DNA from: Alphaproteobacteria bacterium | GTDB lineage: Bacteria; Pseudomonadota; Alphaproteobacteria; UBA2966; CAIVPW01 | DNA length: 64,000 bases | Reading direction: 5' to 3' | Assembly (NCBI GenBank): GCA_947481575.1 | Contig: CANKGV010000011.1 | Span: 1-64,000 of the forward strand | Shown: positions 7,795 through 16,809 of the stretch, one piece after another | Position numbering within the stretch: the first letter of the stretch is position 1 | Layout of the letters: every line of letters starts with the position of its first letter | Made by a program: the position numbers and the translations under genes | The notes under the pieces: generated by a model | The model's database searches: none | What the model saw: only the letters and a program-made list of their open reading frames with translations | What the model was told of the DNA's origin: nothing

Positions 7795-9207
7795 TCAAGT
7801 CCCTGGTTGGCCCTCGGGTTGCCCATCGGAATTCCCGGGCGCGCCCACGTTCCGTTGCGAACCGAGCCAGCGCGGAAAGCGGATGCCAATGATCGTGCCG
7901 CCGCCTGGCCGTTGCTCAACCGTTACGTTGGCGCCGTGCTGACGCGCCACCTCCGACACAATCGAAAGACCCAGTCCCGCACCCGCGTATCGGCTGTCGG
8001 AGCCGCGCCAGAAGCGCTGGAACGGATGCTCATGAAATTCGGCGGGCATTCCTGGCCCGCGATCTAGGACTCGCACCGCGCCGTCGGCGGCAACCTCAAC
8101 CTCAACTTCTCCTCCCGGCGGGGAGTGCTCCAGAGCATTTTCGATCAGGTTGGTAAGGGCGTCGCCGATTGCAGCGGCATTGCCGCGCACCATCACCGGT
8201 CGATTTGCGCGGATGAGCGCCAGCGAGCGCCCGCGATTGACCGCCACGGGCGCCAGCATGGCCACGGCCTCCTCGGCAATCTCGTGCAGATCGGCGCGGC
8301 GCTGCGTGTCGATGGCATCCAGATCGAACCGGGCCACCTTCAGCAACTGATTCACCAACCGGCTGAGGCGCCGCACGTCACCGCGCACCGCGGCGGCGGC
8401 CTCGGCCGAGCCGGCCTGCAGATCGTCTACGCGCGCGCCCAGGGCCGCCAACGGCGTCCGCAGTTGGTGCGCTGCGTGCGCCAAGAACTCGCGCTGCATG
8501 ATGAATCCCCGTTCCAGACGATCCAGAGCCCCATTGAGGGCGGCAATGGTCGGCCATAGCTCCGAAGGCACATCGTTGCTGGAGAGCCGGACGTTGGCCG
8601 CCGGGGGCTCAATCGCCATGGCTTGTTGCGAGATTGCCCGTACCGATTGGAATGCACGGGAGATTGTTATTTGCCCAACCACCATCATCACTGCGGCGAA
8701 TGCCACGATGACCCAGAGGTAATCGAGCAAGTACTCGTGGAACACCATCTCCACAAACGCCTCGCTGCTCTGACTTGGCTCGGCGATGCGAATCCACAGC
8801 CCATCCAACCGCGTGATCAGGCCAACCTGCTCTACGCCGTTGGGGGCGGCGCCACGAAAGTACGTTGGCAACACGGCACCCACCGGCAGGGCACACAACC
8901 ACACCGCATCGGGCATCGACGACATCAAGACCGGGGTGCCCGGCTCGATCTCGACCGCAAAGTGAACCCCGCTGGCCCGCAGCGTTTCGGCCACGCGCTC
9001 AATCGCAGCGGGCTCTTGCTTCATCACTTCGGCGAGGCGCCGCGCGTCCTGCAGCAATGTCGCCTCGCCGAACACCGTGAAGGTGCCCAACGCACTGACG
9101 AACAGTCCTAGCGTGATCAGCATGACGCTGCCCAGAAACAGAATGCCCAGACGCCGCGCCAGACGCCCTTGCAGCGAATAGCGTTTCGGTGCCTGTTCCG
9201 GGTGCAT
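7795..9207 (-). CDS. Membrane sensor histidine kinase
   Basis: The 470-residue kinase has one transmembrane helix near residues 20-45, a periplasmic sensor of about 110 residues, and a second helix near residues 165-185. A HAMP-like linker follows, then the H-box AAHQLRTP with its phospho-His, the N-box NLIENALEHS, the DRGPGMP G1 box, FQRFWRG, and the GAGLGLSIV G2 box. It overlaps the stop of its partner regulator by one base, so the pair is translationally coupled. The overall design matches the QseC/TctE class; the signal cannot be told from sequence. Confidence 0.92.
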   Translation of the reverse strand: MHPEQAPKRYSLQGRLARRLGILFLGSVMLITLGLFVSALGTFTVFGEATLLQDARRLAEVMKQEPAAIERVAETLRASGVHFAVEIEPGTPVLMSSMPDAVWLCALPVGAVLPTYFRGAAPNGVEQVGLITRLDGLWIRIAEPSQSSEAFVEMVFHEYLLDYLWVIVAFAAVMMVVGQITISRAFQSVRAISQQAMAIEPPAANVRLSSNDVPSELWPTIAALNGALDRLERGFIMQREFLAHAAHQLRTPLAALGARVDDLQAGSAEAAAAVRGDVRRLSRLVNQLLKVARFDLDAIDTQRRADLHEIAEEAVAMLAPVAVNRGRSLALIRANRPVMVRGNAAAIGDALTNLIENALEHSPPGGEVEVEVAADGAVRVLDRGPGMPAEFHEHPFQRFWRGSDSRYAGAGLGLSIVSEVARQHGANVTVEQRPGGGTIIGIRFPRWLGSQRNVGAPGNSDGQPEGQPGT

Positions 9208-9881
9208 CAGGTTCGATCAGCCAGGAAATACCCGACGCCGCGAACGGTATGCACCTGTGCCGTCGCGTTCGCCGTCTCCAATTTGCGGCGCAAACGATGC
9301 ACGAGCACCTCGATCGAGTTGGAGGTGACCTCTTCCCCGAGCCCATAGAGGCGCTCTTCCAACACGCCTTTCGGCACGACGCGTCCGAGGCTGCGCATCA
9401 ATTCCTCGAGCAGGCCGATCTCGCGCCGCGACAGTTGCACCGGGCGGCCCCCGACCTGGACCTCCTTTGCGGCGGTTTGCAACGAGATGTCGCCGGCCTG
9501 CAACACCACGCCTAAGGCCGACCCCGGACGGCGCAACAGGGCGCGGATCCGCGCCAGAAGTTCTGACGTCTCGAACGGTTTGACCATGTAGTCGTCGGCG
9601 CCGCGATCAAGACCCGACACCCGGTCTTCGGTGGCGTCCCGGGCCGTCAGTACGAGAATTGGAATGGTCCGCCCGGCCGCGCGCAAGCGCGAGACCAAAT
9701 CCAATCCGTCTCCGTCCGGGAGGCGACGGTCGAGCACCAGGGCGTCATACGAAAAGCCATGGAGCGCGGCCTCGCCATCACCTATCTGGTCAAACACATC
9801 CACCGCGAACCCAGCTGCCCGCAAGCTGGCGCTCAGGGCCGCCGCAATCGGGCCGTCATCTTCAATTACGAGCAGACGCAC
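9207..9881 (-). CDS. OmpR-family response regulator
   Basis: The 224-residue protein has a receiver domain with the acidic pair in IEDD, the phospho-Asp in LVLDRRLPDGDG (about residue 51), Thr in LTAR and Lys in VKPFE. A winged-helix DNA-binding domain (about residues 125-220) contains SNSIEVLVHRLRRKL and VRGVGYF. The start is a GTG with GGAG seven bases upstream. It is the first gene of the pair with the sensor kinase. Unlike two other receivers in this window, its active site is complete. Confidence 0.93.
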   Translation of the reverse strand: MRLLVIEDDGPIAAALSASLRAAGFAVDVFDQIGDGEAALHGFSYDALVLDRRLPDGDGLDLVSRLRAAGRTIPILVLTARDATEDRVSGLDRGADDYMVKPFETSELLARIRALLRRPGSALGVVLQAGDISLQTAAKEVQVGGRPVQLSRREIGLLEELMRSLGRVVPKGVLEERLYGLGEEVTSNSIEVLVHRLRRKLETANATAQVHTVRGVGYFLADRT

Positions 9882-10103
9882 GACCTACTCCGAACCCACG
9901 CAATCCGAGCGACGCGGCCGCGGCACGATTACCAGCACTATTGTGCTGAGGGCCAGTACTTTCCACGGTGCGCGAGGCCGCTGCTGCGTGGGGAGGCGTA
10001 AGGCCAACGCAAGAATCGCCACTAGCCCTTGCGCCTCTGGACTTCGCCCCCATCTAGCAGGAGACTGCAGCAATCCCCTCAGACTGGTGACATCGCCCCC
10101 AAG

Positions 10104-10937
10104 ATGGCCCAACGGCTCGACTATCCTGGCGCGGCGAATTGGTCGGTTGACCACATCCCCTACGACCAGATCAACCGCGATGCCGTTCATGGCGACGAGC
10201 AACTGTTCTTCGTGATCGCCTCGGCGTCATTCGTCGAAATCACGTCGGACCTATTTACGCGCAGCCTGGCAGGCTTCTTCGCCGACGATGTCGAACTTGC
10301 GACGTGGCTCCTCGAAAGTTGGGAACCTGAGGAGTTGCAGCACGGCGAAGCGTTAAAGCGCTACGTGAAGGCGGTTTGGCCGGAATTCGATTGGGACCGA
10401 ACGTACGAAGAGTTCCTGGTCGCCTATCGCCCCCTGTGCGCGCCGGAGTTGTTGGCTTCAACCCGGGCCCTTGAGATGGCCGCGCGGTGCGTGGTCGAGA
10501 CCGGCACAGCATCCTTTTACCGGATGCTTGCCCACTCGACCGACGAGCCGGTCCTTAAGCTCATTGCCAACAACATTCGCAGTGACGAGGTGCGCCACTA
10601 CAAACACTTCTTCCACGCATTCGAGCGTTACCGCGCCGTGGAGGGAACAGGCCGCGCGGCGGTACTCCGCGCCCTGCTGGCAGAGATGGCGGAAATCGAT
10701 TCGCAGGACGGATACTTGGCATTCAAGTACGTGTTCCAGGCTCGCAACCCGGGGCGGAAGTTTGATGCCAGCGACTACGCCGCCTACCGGGAGCGCATCC
10801 GCGACCTGGCCCGAGACCATTTCCCAACCGATTCGGCGATCAAGATGCTGCTGAAGCCCCTCGGTCTGCCTGCGTTTGCATCCCGTTGGATCGTGCCGCC
10901 GGTTACCGCGGCCACTCGCCTGCTCGTCCTTCGCTGA
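10104..10937 (+). CDS. Ferritin-like diiron-domain protein
   Basis: The 277-residue cytosolic, mostly helical protein carries metal-binding spacing typical of ferritin-like four-helix bundles. There is a Glu in FVEITSDLF (residue 45), an ExxH in EELQH (77-80), a Glu in VETGT, and a second ExxH in DEVRH. This arrangement suggests a diiron site, but the substrate is unknown. I chose the ATG at 10104 because the upstream frame is Ser/Pro-rich and not protein-like, although no good binding site precedes it. The next gene follows after 68 bases. Confidence 0.7.
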   Translation: MAQRLDYPGAANWSVDHIPYDQINRDAVHGDEQLFFVIASASFVEITSDLFTRSLAGFFADDVELATWLLESWEPEELQHGEALKRYVKAVWPEFDWDRTYEEFLVAYRPLCAPELLASTRALEMAARCVVETGTASFYRMLAHSTDEPVLKLIANNIRSDEVRHYKHFFHAFERYRAVEGTGRAAVLRALLAEMAEIDSQDGYLAFKYVFQARNPGRKFDASDYAAYRERIRDLARDHFPTDSAIKMLLKPLGLPAFASRWIVPPVTAATRLLVLR

Positions 10938-11005
10938 AATCCGCACTTGCGCAACCGAGACCAGGTGCGCCGGACCGGGTGCCGGGTCGCGTGAGACTGG
11001 ACCCA

Positions 11006-11737
11006 ATGGATAGCGAAACCACTCTACCCGAACCCGCCCGATCCGTTGCCGTCAGCGTGGCTGAACGGGTGGCCCCGCAATCGCTGCGATTCGCCGGGTT
11101 GGCGCGACTCGTGGGTACGTGCGTGGCGTTTGTGATGGCGCTCCGCCACGCGACGTGGCGCAAGGACCTGAGCGATGCCCGCAAACTCGACGACCGGCTC
11201 GCAGCGGGCGAGCGGGTGATCGCGGTGTTTTGGCACGGCAAGTACCCGCCCTTGTTTCCGCTATTGGGCGGTCGCCGAGCGTGCGCCTTTGCGAGCCTCT
11301 CGTTCCGCGGCCAAGTGATCGCCGAGGTTTGCCGCCGGTTCGGGTACGCCTGTGAATTGCTGCCGCACAAGGGCGGCAAGCGCTCGCGCGATCTGATGCG
11401 CGATGCATTGGCCGGCTACAGCGCCGGCGCGGTGGCGGTCGACGGCCCGCTCGGGCCTTACCACGTGCCAAAATCGGGCGCGGTCGAAATGGCATCCGAC
11501 CTGGGCTATGCGCTGCTGCCCGTCTCCGTAGCGGCGAGCCGCCGGCGCATCAATTCCCAGCGGTGGGACCTGATGGAAATGCCGCGCCTGTTCTCGCGCG
11601 TTGCGTTGGCGGTGGGCGAACCCATTCGCGTTCCGGCCGGGCTTGGTGCGCAAGACTATCCGGCATGGCAGGACCGCGTACGGGAAGGGCTCGACGCCGC
11701 CGATGCCCGCGCCGAACGTCTGATCGGCCGGGGCTGA
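11006..11737 (+). CDS. DUF374-type lysophospholipid acyltransferase
   Basis: The 243-residue protein shows the DUF374 pattern of the LPLAT superfamily: FWHGKYPP (the His of the acyltransferase motif), SFRGQVIAE, GGKRSRD, and VAVDGPLGPYHVPKSG near the middle. Family members transfer acyl groups during envelope lipid or lipid A-related synthesis at the inner membrane. The ATG at 11006 gives the usual length; longer in-frame starts reach back into the preceding gene. It is followed after 22 bases by a glycosyltransferase, consistent with an envelope lipid role for both. Confidence 0.8.
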   Translation: MDSETTLPEPARSVAVSVAERVAPQSLRFAGLARLVGTCVAFVMALRHATWRKDLSDARKLDDRLAAGERVIAVFWHGKYPPLFPLLGGRRACAFASLSFRGQVIAEVCRRFGYACELLPHKGGKRSRDLMRDALAGYSAGAVAVDGPLGPYHVPKSGAVEMASDLGYALLPVSVAASRRRINSQRWDLMEMPRLFSRVALAVGEPIRVPAGLGAQDYPAWQDRVREGLDAADARAERLIGRG

Positions 11738-11759
11738 ACGCAGGCCAAAGGATGCGTCG

Positions 11760-13028
11760 ATGAACATCCTGATGGTCACCAACACCTATGCGCCACACGT
11801 CGGCGGCGTGGCCCGGTCCGTTCACGGGTTCACGGAAGAGTTCCGGCGCCGCGGCCACCGTGTGCTGGTCGTGGCACCGATGTTCGACGGCGCCGCCGAA
11901 AGCGACGCCGACGTGATCCGTGTCCGCGCGATTCAGAACTTCAACGGCAGCGACTTTTCCGTGGTTTTGGCCACGCCCAAGCATGTGCTGCGGGCGGTCG
12001 CGGCGTTTGCCCCCGACATCGTCCATTCACACCATCCGTTCCTGCTCGGCGCAACCGCGGTGCGGCTCGCGCGCACCCAGCGAGTACCCTTGGTGTTCAC
12101 CCACCACACGCTCTACGAGCACTACACCCACTACGTTCCGGGGGACTCGGATACCCTCAAGCGGTTCGTGGTTCGGCTCTCGACCAATTACGCGAACCTC
12201 AGCGGTGAAGTGTTTGCGCCGTCGAAGAGCATCGCCGACCTGCTGCAGAATCGTCAGGTGAAGGTTCCCATCCAGGTGGTCCCGACCGGCGTGGATCTCG
12301 CGGACTTCGAAGGCGGCAGCGGCGACGGTTTGCGGATTGCGGTCGGCATTCCGTTGGGCGCCACCGTGGTCGGCCACGTCGGCCGCCTAGCCGAAGAGAA
12401 GAACCCGCGCTTCCTTGCGCAGGCGATGGCCGGATTCCTGGCCGCCCAGCCGAACTCCTACGCCCTGGTGGTCGGCGACGGCAGTGCGCGCGAGGACATG
12501 GCGGTCGAATTCTGGCGCGCGGGCGCACTGGATCGCGTGCGCTTCGCCGGTACGCTCCAGGCGTCCCTGCTGGTCAGCGCGTACAAGGCGATGGACGTGT
12601 TCGCGTTTGCCTCCACCAGCGAGACCCAGGGCATGGTGTTGACCGAAGCGATGGCTGCCGGAGTGCCGGTGGTCGCCATCGACGCCTCCGGCGTCCGCGA
12701 TGTCGTACGCGACCGAGTCAATGGCCGCTTGGTGCCCGGCGCTAACCTTGCTGCATTCGTCGAGGCACTAACCTGGGTAACCAGCGGCAGCCGCAACGCC
12801 CGCAGCCTTGCTGCCGGCGCGCGCCGCTCTGCCGAGCAGTTCTCAACCAAGCATTCCGCGGATCGGGCGCTCGCCCGTTACCGTGCGTTGGCGGGCCGGC
12901 CGTTGGAAGCGACCAGTGAATTGAACTGGCGCCGCACCGCGCGGCTGATCCGCGCCGAATGGGACATCATTTCGGCGACCATGGGCGCGGCGTCGCGCGC
13001 CCTGCAGCGACGGCCCCAGGAAGGCTGA
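11760..13028 (+). CDS. Glycosyltransferase family 4 (GT-B)
   Basis: The 422-residue protein starts MNILMVTNTYAPHVGGVARSV, the classic donor/acceptor loop of GT4 enzymes. It carries a His-rich HSHHPF segment, a VPTGVDLADFEGG linker, GHVGRLAEEKNP, and the EX7E region around SETQGMVLTEAMAAGVPVV. The closest pattern I know is diacylglycerol glucosyltransferases and related lipid glycosyltransferases. Together with the DUF374 gene upstream it may decorate membrane lipids. Its stop codon lies inside a perfect 22-base palindrome shared with typA. Confidence 0.85.
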   Translation: MNILMVTNTYAPHVGGVARSVHGFTEEFRRRGHRVLVVAPMFDGAAESDADVIRVRAIQNFNGSDFSVVLATPKHVLRAVAAFAPDIVHSHHPFLLGATAVRLARTQRVPLVFTHHTLYEHYTHYVPGDSDTLKRFVVRLSTNYANLSGEVFAPSKSIADLLQNRQVKVPIQVVPTGVDLADFEGGSGDGLRIAVGIPLGATVVGHVGRLAEEKNPRFLAQAMAGFLAAQPNSYALVVGDGSAREDMAVEFWRAGALDRVRFAGTLQASLLVSAYKAMDVFAFASTSETQGMVLTEAMAAGVPVVAIDASGVRDVVRDRVNGRLVPGANLAAFVEALTWVTSGSRNARSLAAGARRSAEQFSTKHSADRALARYRALAGRPLEATSELNWRRTARLIRAEWDIISATMGAASRALQRRPQEG

Positions 13029-13044
13029 GGCCTAGGCCTCAGCC
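13023..13044. terminator. Palindrome covering both convergent stop codons
   Basis: GGCTGAGGCC-TA-GGCCTCAGCC is a perfect 22-base inverted repeat. It contains the TGA of the glycosyltransferase (13026-13028) and the TAG of typA (13032-13034, minus strand). The stem could end transcripts from both sides. There is no T-run, so rho-independent action is uncertain. Confidence 0.6.
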
Positions 13045-14855
13045 GCCTGACGGCGTGTCCGCTTGCGGGCGTTCGGATCCAGGAACTGCTTGCGCAGCCG
13101 GATCGACTTCGGCGTCACTTCCACCAGCTCGTCTTCTTCGATGTAAGTGATCGCCTGCTCCAGCGTCATCCGGCGCGGTGGCGTCAGCCGGATGTTCTCG
13201 TCGTGGCTGTGCGTGCGGATGTTGGTGAGCTGCTTACCCTTAAGCGGGTTCACGTCGAGGTCGTTCTCGCGCGTGTGCTCGCCGATCACCATGCCTTCGT
13301 AAACCAGGACGCCCGGATCGATGAACAGCGGGCCGCGCGCCTCCAGGTTGAACAGGGCGTAGGCAACCGCAGATCCGGCGCCGTTCGCAATCAGCGCACC
13401 GGCACGGCGGCCGGTGATGGGACCGCGGTGCGGGCCGTAGCTGTGGAAGATGCGGTTCATCACACCGGTGCCGCGCGTATCGGTGAGGAACTCGCCGTGG
13501 TAACCGATCAGCCCGCGCGTCGGCGCCAAGAACACCAGGCGCGACTTGCCGGCGCCCGACGGCTTCATTTCCTGAAGTTCGGCGCGGCGCTGCGACAGCT
13601 TATCAACGACGGTGCCCTGGTAGGCCTCGTCGACGTCGATCACGACTTCCTCAATCGGCTCAAGCATCTGGCCGGTCTGCGGATCGGTACGGAACAGCAC
13701 GCGCGGGCGGCTCACCGAAAGCTCGAAGCCCTCGCGGCGCATCTGTTCGATCAGCACGCCGAGCTGCAATTCGCCGCGGCCCGCGACTTCGAACGAATCC
13801 TTGTCGTCGTTCTCGCGAATGCGGATCGCCACGTTGCCTTCGGACTCGCGCAATAGACGGGCGCGGATCACGCGGCTGGTGACCTTGTCGCCTTCTTGGC
13901 CAGCGAGGGGTGAGTCATTGACCGAGAAGTTCACCGCCAAGGTCGGCGGGTCCACCGGGTGGGAAGGGATGGCTTCGGTAACACTCAAGTCGCATACGGT
14001 GTCGGCAACGGTCGCGGTCTTGAACCCGGCCAGCGCAACGATGTCGCCGGCTTCCGCCAGCTGTACGCCGGTGCGCTCCAGCCCGCGGAACGCCAGCAGT
14101 TTGGTCACGCGGGTGGTTTCCACCTGCTTGCCGTCCTGCGACAGGCCCTTCAGGGTCGAGTTCGGTTTTACGCTGCCCGACAAAATGCGCCCCGTCAGCA
14201 CGCGGCCTAAGAATGCGTCGTATTCGAGGGTCGTCACCAGCATGCGGAACTGGTCGCCCGGCTCGATCGTCGGTTCCGGTACGTGTTTCAGAATGAGATC
14301 GAACAGCGGACCCAGGTCCTTGCGCGGGCCTTCGAGCGACGGATCGGCCCAGCCTTGGCGACCCGACGCGTAGAGCACTGGAAAATCGAGCTGCTGCTCG
14401 TTCGCGTCCAAAGCCACAAATAGGTCGAAGATCTCGTCCAGCACTTCGTCCGGGCGCGCGTCCGGGCGGTCGATCTTGTTAACCAGCACGATCGGACGCA
14501 GGCCAAGGCGCAGCGCCTTGCCGGTCACGAACTTGGTCTGTGGCAGCACGCCTTCCGCGGAGTCCACGAGGACCACCACGCCGTCCACCATCGACAAGAT
14601 GCGCTCGACCTCACCGCCGAAGTCGGCGTGGCCCGGCGTGTCGACGATGTTGATGCGGGTGCCCTTCCACTCGATGGAGGTGCACTTGGCCAGAATGGTA
14701 ATCCCGCGCTCTCGCTCCAGCTCATTCGAATCCATCGCGCAGTCCGCCACCTTCTCGTTGGCGCGGAACGTGCCGCTCTGCTTCAAAAGAGCATCGACCA
14801 GCGTGGTCTTGCCATGGTCGACGTGGGCAATAATCGCAATATTGCGGAACTGCAC
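13032..14855 (-). CDS. typA: Ribosome-binding GTPase TypA/BipA
   Basis: The 607-residue translational GTPase has G1 AHVDHGKT, the switch region with RGITI, G3 DTPGHADF, and G4 NKIDR. The downstream domains carry family segments such as GRGELQLGVLIEQMRREGFE and TRGLIGYHGEFLTDTRGTGVMN. Length and order match TypA. It acts on the ribosome in assembly and stress adaptation. The C-terminus ends in a basic NARKRTRRQAAEA tail. It is divergent from the nicotinamidase operon, with about 160 bases between starts. Confidence 0.97.
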   Translation of the reverse strand: MQFRNIAIIAHVDHGKTTLVDALLKQSGTFRANEKVADCAMDSNELERERGITILAKCTSIEWKGTRINIVDTPGHADFGGEVERILSMVDGVVVLVDSAEGVLPQTKFVTGKALRLGLRPIVLVNKIDRPDARPDEVLDEIFDLFVALDANEQQLDFPVLYASGRQGWADPSLEGPRKDLGPLFDLILKHVPEPTIEPGDQFRMLVTTLEYDAFLGRVLTGRILSGSVKPNSTLKGLSQDGKQVETTRVTKLLAFRGLERTGVQLAEAGDIVALAGFKTATVADTVCDLSVTEAIPSHPVDPPTLAVNFSVNDSPLAGQEGDKVTSRVIRARLLRESEGNVAIRIRENDDKDSFEVAGRGELQLGVLIEQMRREGFELSVSRPRVLFRTDPQTGQMLEPIEEVVIDVDEAYQGTVVDKLSQRRAELQEMKPSGAGKSRLVFLAPTRGLIGYHGEFLTDTRGTGVMNRIFHSYGPHRGPITGRRAGALIANGAGSAVAYALFNLEARGPLFIDPGVLVYEGMVIGEHTRENDLDVNPLKGKQLTNIRTHSHDENIRLTPPRRMTLEQAITYIEEDELVEVTPKSIRLRKQFLDPNARKRTRRQAAEA

Positions 14856-15017
14856 TGGGTCCTGCCGGGAAAATGTGAGGAAATCCTAGGGCCTTATATG
14901 GGAATACATGGGGTTCGGGCAAGTGGCGTTCCTGTGACGAACCCGCGCAGGCCCTGGATTCGCCAGTACCGAACCGGCGTATATATTGCCCTCGACGACC
15001 TTTTGGGGGAGCCGATA

Positions 15018-15656
15018 TTGGCCGATCTCGCCTTCCGCCAGGACGATGTGCTCCTGGTCGTGGACATTCAAAACGACTTTTGCCCCGGCGGTACCCTGGC
15101 GGTCCCCGGCGGCGACCAAATCGTGCCGCTCGCCAACCGCTTGGCGGAGCGTTTCCCGCACGCGGTGTTCACCCAGGACTGGCACACGCCCGGCCACACC
15201 TCGTTTGCGTCCGCCCACCCCGGCAAGCGGCCCTACGATACCGCGCTGGCCGCCTACGGCGAGCAAGTGCTGTGGCCTGACCACTGTGTCCAAGGTACCC
15301 GAGGCGCCGAATTCCACTCCGGCCTGGACCTGCGCCATGCCGAATTGATCGTCCGCAAGGGCTTCCGGCCGGGCATTGATTCCTACTCGGCGTTCTTCGA
15401 AAACGACCACGCCACGTGCACCGGCCTCTCGGGCTATCTGCGCGACCGCGGCTTCCGCCACATCTACCTGTGCGGCCTGGCCTTCGACTTCTGCGTCAAG
15501 TGGTCGGCGCTGGACGCCCGTCGCGAAGGCTTCGCGGCTACTGTGATCGAGGACGGCTGCCGCGCCATCGACCTGAACGGGTCCGCTGCCGCCGCACGCC
15601 GCGAACTGGCCGCCGCCGACGTTGCCATCGTCACATCCGCGCGCTTGGCAGCATGA
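15018..15656 (+). CDS. pncA: Nicotinamidase
   Basis: The 212-residue enzyme hydrolyses nicotinamide to nicotinate and ammonia for NAD salvage. The catalytic triad is visible: Asp16 in VVDIQNDF, Lys114 in IVRKGF and Cys159 in LCGLAFDFCV. Metal ligands lie in QDWHTPGH (Asp54, His56). The start is a TTG at 15018 preceded by GGGGGAG; no ATG gives a normal N-terminus. Its stop overlaps the mtnB start by four bases (ATGA), so NAD salvage and methionine salvage are translated from one message here. Confidence 0.92.
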   Translation: MADLAFRQDDVLLVVDIQNDFCPGGTLAVPGGDQIVPLANRLAERFPHAVFTQDWHTPGHTSFASAHPGKRPYDTALAAYGEQVLWPDHCVQGTRGAEFHSGLDLRHAELIVRKGFRPGIDSYSAFFENDHATCTGLSGYLRDRGFRHIYLCGLAFDFCVKWSALDARREGFAATVIEDGCRAIDLNGSAAAARRELAAADVAIVTSARLAA

Positions 15657-16267
15657 CGCCCACCGCCGCCGTTGAGCAAATCGTGGCCGCCGGCCGCCTT
15701 GTCGCCGCGCGCGGGTGGACGCCCGCCACTGCCGGCAACCTGTCGCTGCGTATCGACGCTGGCACGATCGCTATCACTGCGTCTGGGATGGACAAGGGTG
15801 CCCTCGCCGCCCCCGACGTGCTGTCGTACGACCTAGCGACCAACCAGGTCGCCGGTTCACGTCCTCCGTCCGCCGAAGTGCTGTTGCACGCGGAGCGCTA
15901 CCGCGCCGACTCACGCATCGGGGCGATCGTGCACGTGCATTCCCACAACGCCACGGTGCTGTCGCGGCTTGCCGTTGCGGAGCGCGAGGTGGTGCTGGAC
16001 GGATACGAGTTGTTGAAAGCGCTAGATGGCATCCGCACCCACGATGCCCGGGTCCTGGTGCCGATCTTGGCGAACGGCCAAGACATGACCGCCATGGCCG
16101 AGCTTGCCGCGGCGCGCCTCAGTGGCCGCGGCCCCTTCTTCGGATATCTGCTGGCGGGCCACGGCCTTTACGCTTGGGGCCGCACCATGACCGATGCCCT
16201 GCGCCACGCAGAGGCACTGGAGTTCCTGATGGGTTGTGAACTGGAGCGAATGAGAATCGAACGATGA
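15653..16267 (+). CDS. mtnB: Methylthioribulose-1-phosphate dehydratase
   Basis: The 204-residue class II aldolase-fold enzyme dehydrates 5-methylthioribulose-1-phosphate in methionine salvage. Evidence is the N-terminal GWTPATAGNLSLR, the SGMDKG loop, SAEVLLH, the zinc ligands in HVHSHN, and a third His in LLAGHGLYAWG. The start overlaps the pncA stop (ATGA) and its own stop overlaps the mtnD start by four bases. Confidence 0.93.
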   Translation: MTPTAAVEQIVAAGRLVAARGWTPATAGNLSLRIDAGTIAITASGMDKGALAAPDVLSYDLATNQVAGSRPPSAEVLLHAERYRADSRIGAIVHVHSHNATVLSRLAVAEREVVLDGYELLKALDGIRTHDARVLVPILANGQDMTAMAELAAARLSGRGPFFGYLLAGHGLYAWGRTMTDALRHAEALEFLMGCELERMRIER

Positions 16268-16809
16268 GCGAAGTACGCATCTACCGCGACGATGCCCCGG
16301 CCAAGCCCGAGCGCGTCGTCACCGACGAAGCCGGAATCATCAACGCGCTCGGCGCCGAAGGCATCCTGTTCGCCCGCTGGCAGGCAGCGCAGGTGCTGAA
16401 GCCAAGCGACGGCCAGGACGAGGTGCTCAAGGCCTACGCAGCGCCGATCGCCCGCCTGCGCGCGGAGAAGGGGTACCAGGCGGCCGACGTGGTGCGCATG
16501 GTCCCGGACGCCCCCAACCGCGCCGAGGCCCGCGCCAAGTTCCTCAAAGAACACCAGCACGCGGAAGACGAAGTACGATTCTTCGTGGAAGGTTCCGGCT
16601 CGTTCTACCTGCACCTCGGCCAACGCGTGTACCAGGTGATTTGCGAACGCGGCGACCTTATCAGCGTACCCGCCGGCACCCGCCATTGGTTCGACATGGG
16701 CCCTGCGCCGCTGTTCACGGCGATCCGCCTATTCACCAATCCCGATGGCTGGGTGGCCAAGTTCACGGGCGCCGAGATCGCCGCGACCTTCCCGCCGTAC
16801 GGCGAGTGA
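16264..16809 (+). CDS. mtnD: Acireductone dioxygenase
   Basis: The 181-residue cupin enzyme uses Fe(II) or Ni(II) to cleave the acireductone intermediate of methionine salvage. The metal-binding set is seen in HQHAEDEVRFFVEG (two His and one Glu) and in the later PAGTRHWFDMG (His). Length and order are normal. It overlaps mtnB and mtnC by four bases each. Confidence 0.95.
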   Translation: MSEVRIYRDDAPAKPERVVTDEAGIINALGAEGILFARWQAAQVLKPSDGQDEVLKAYAAPIARLRAEKGYQAADVVRMVPDAPNRAEARAKFLKEHQHAEDEVRFFVEGSGSFYLHLGQRVYQVICERGDLISVPAGTRHWFDMGPAPLFTAIRLFTNPDGWVAKFTGAEIAATFPPYGE

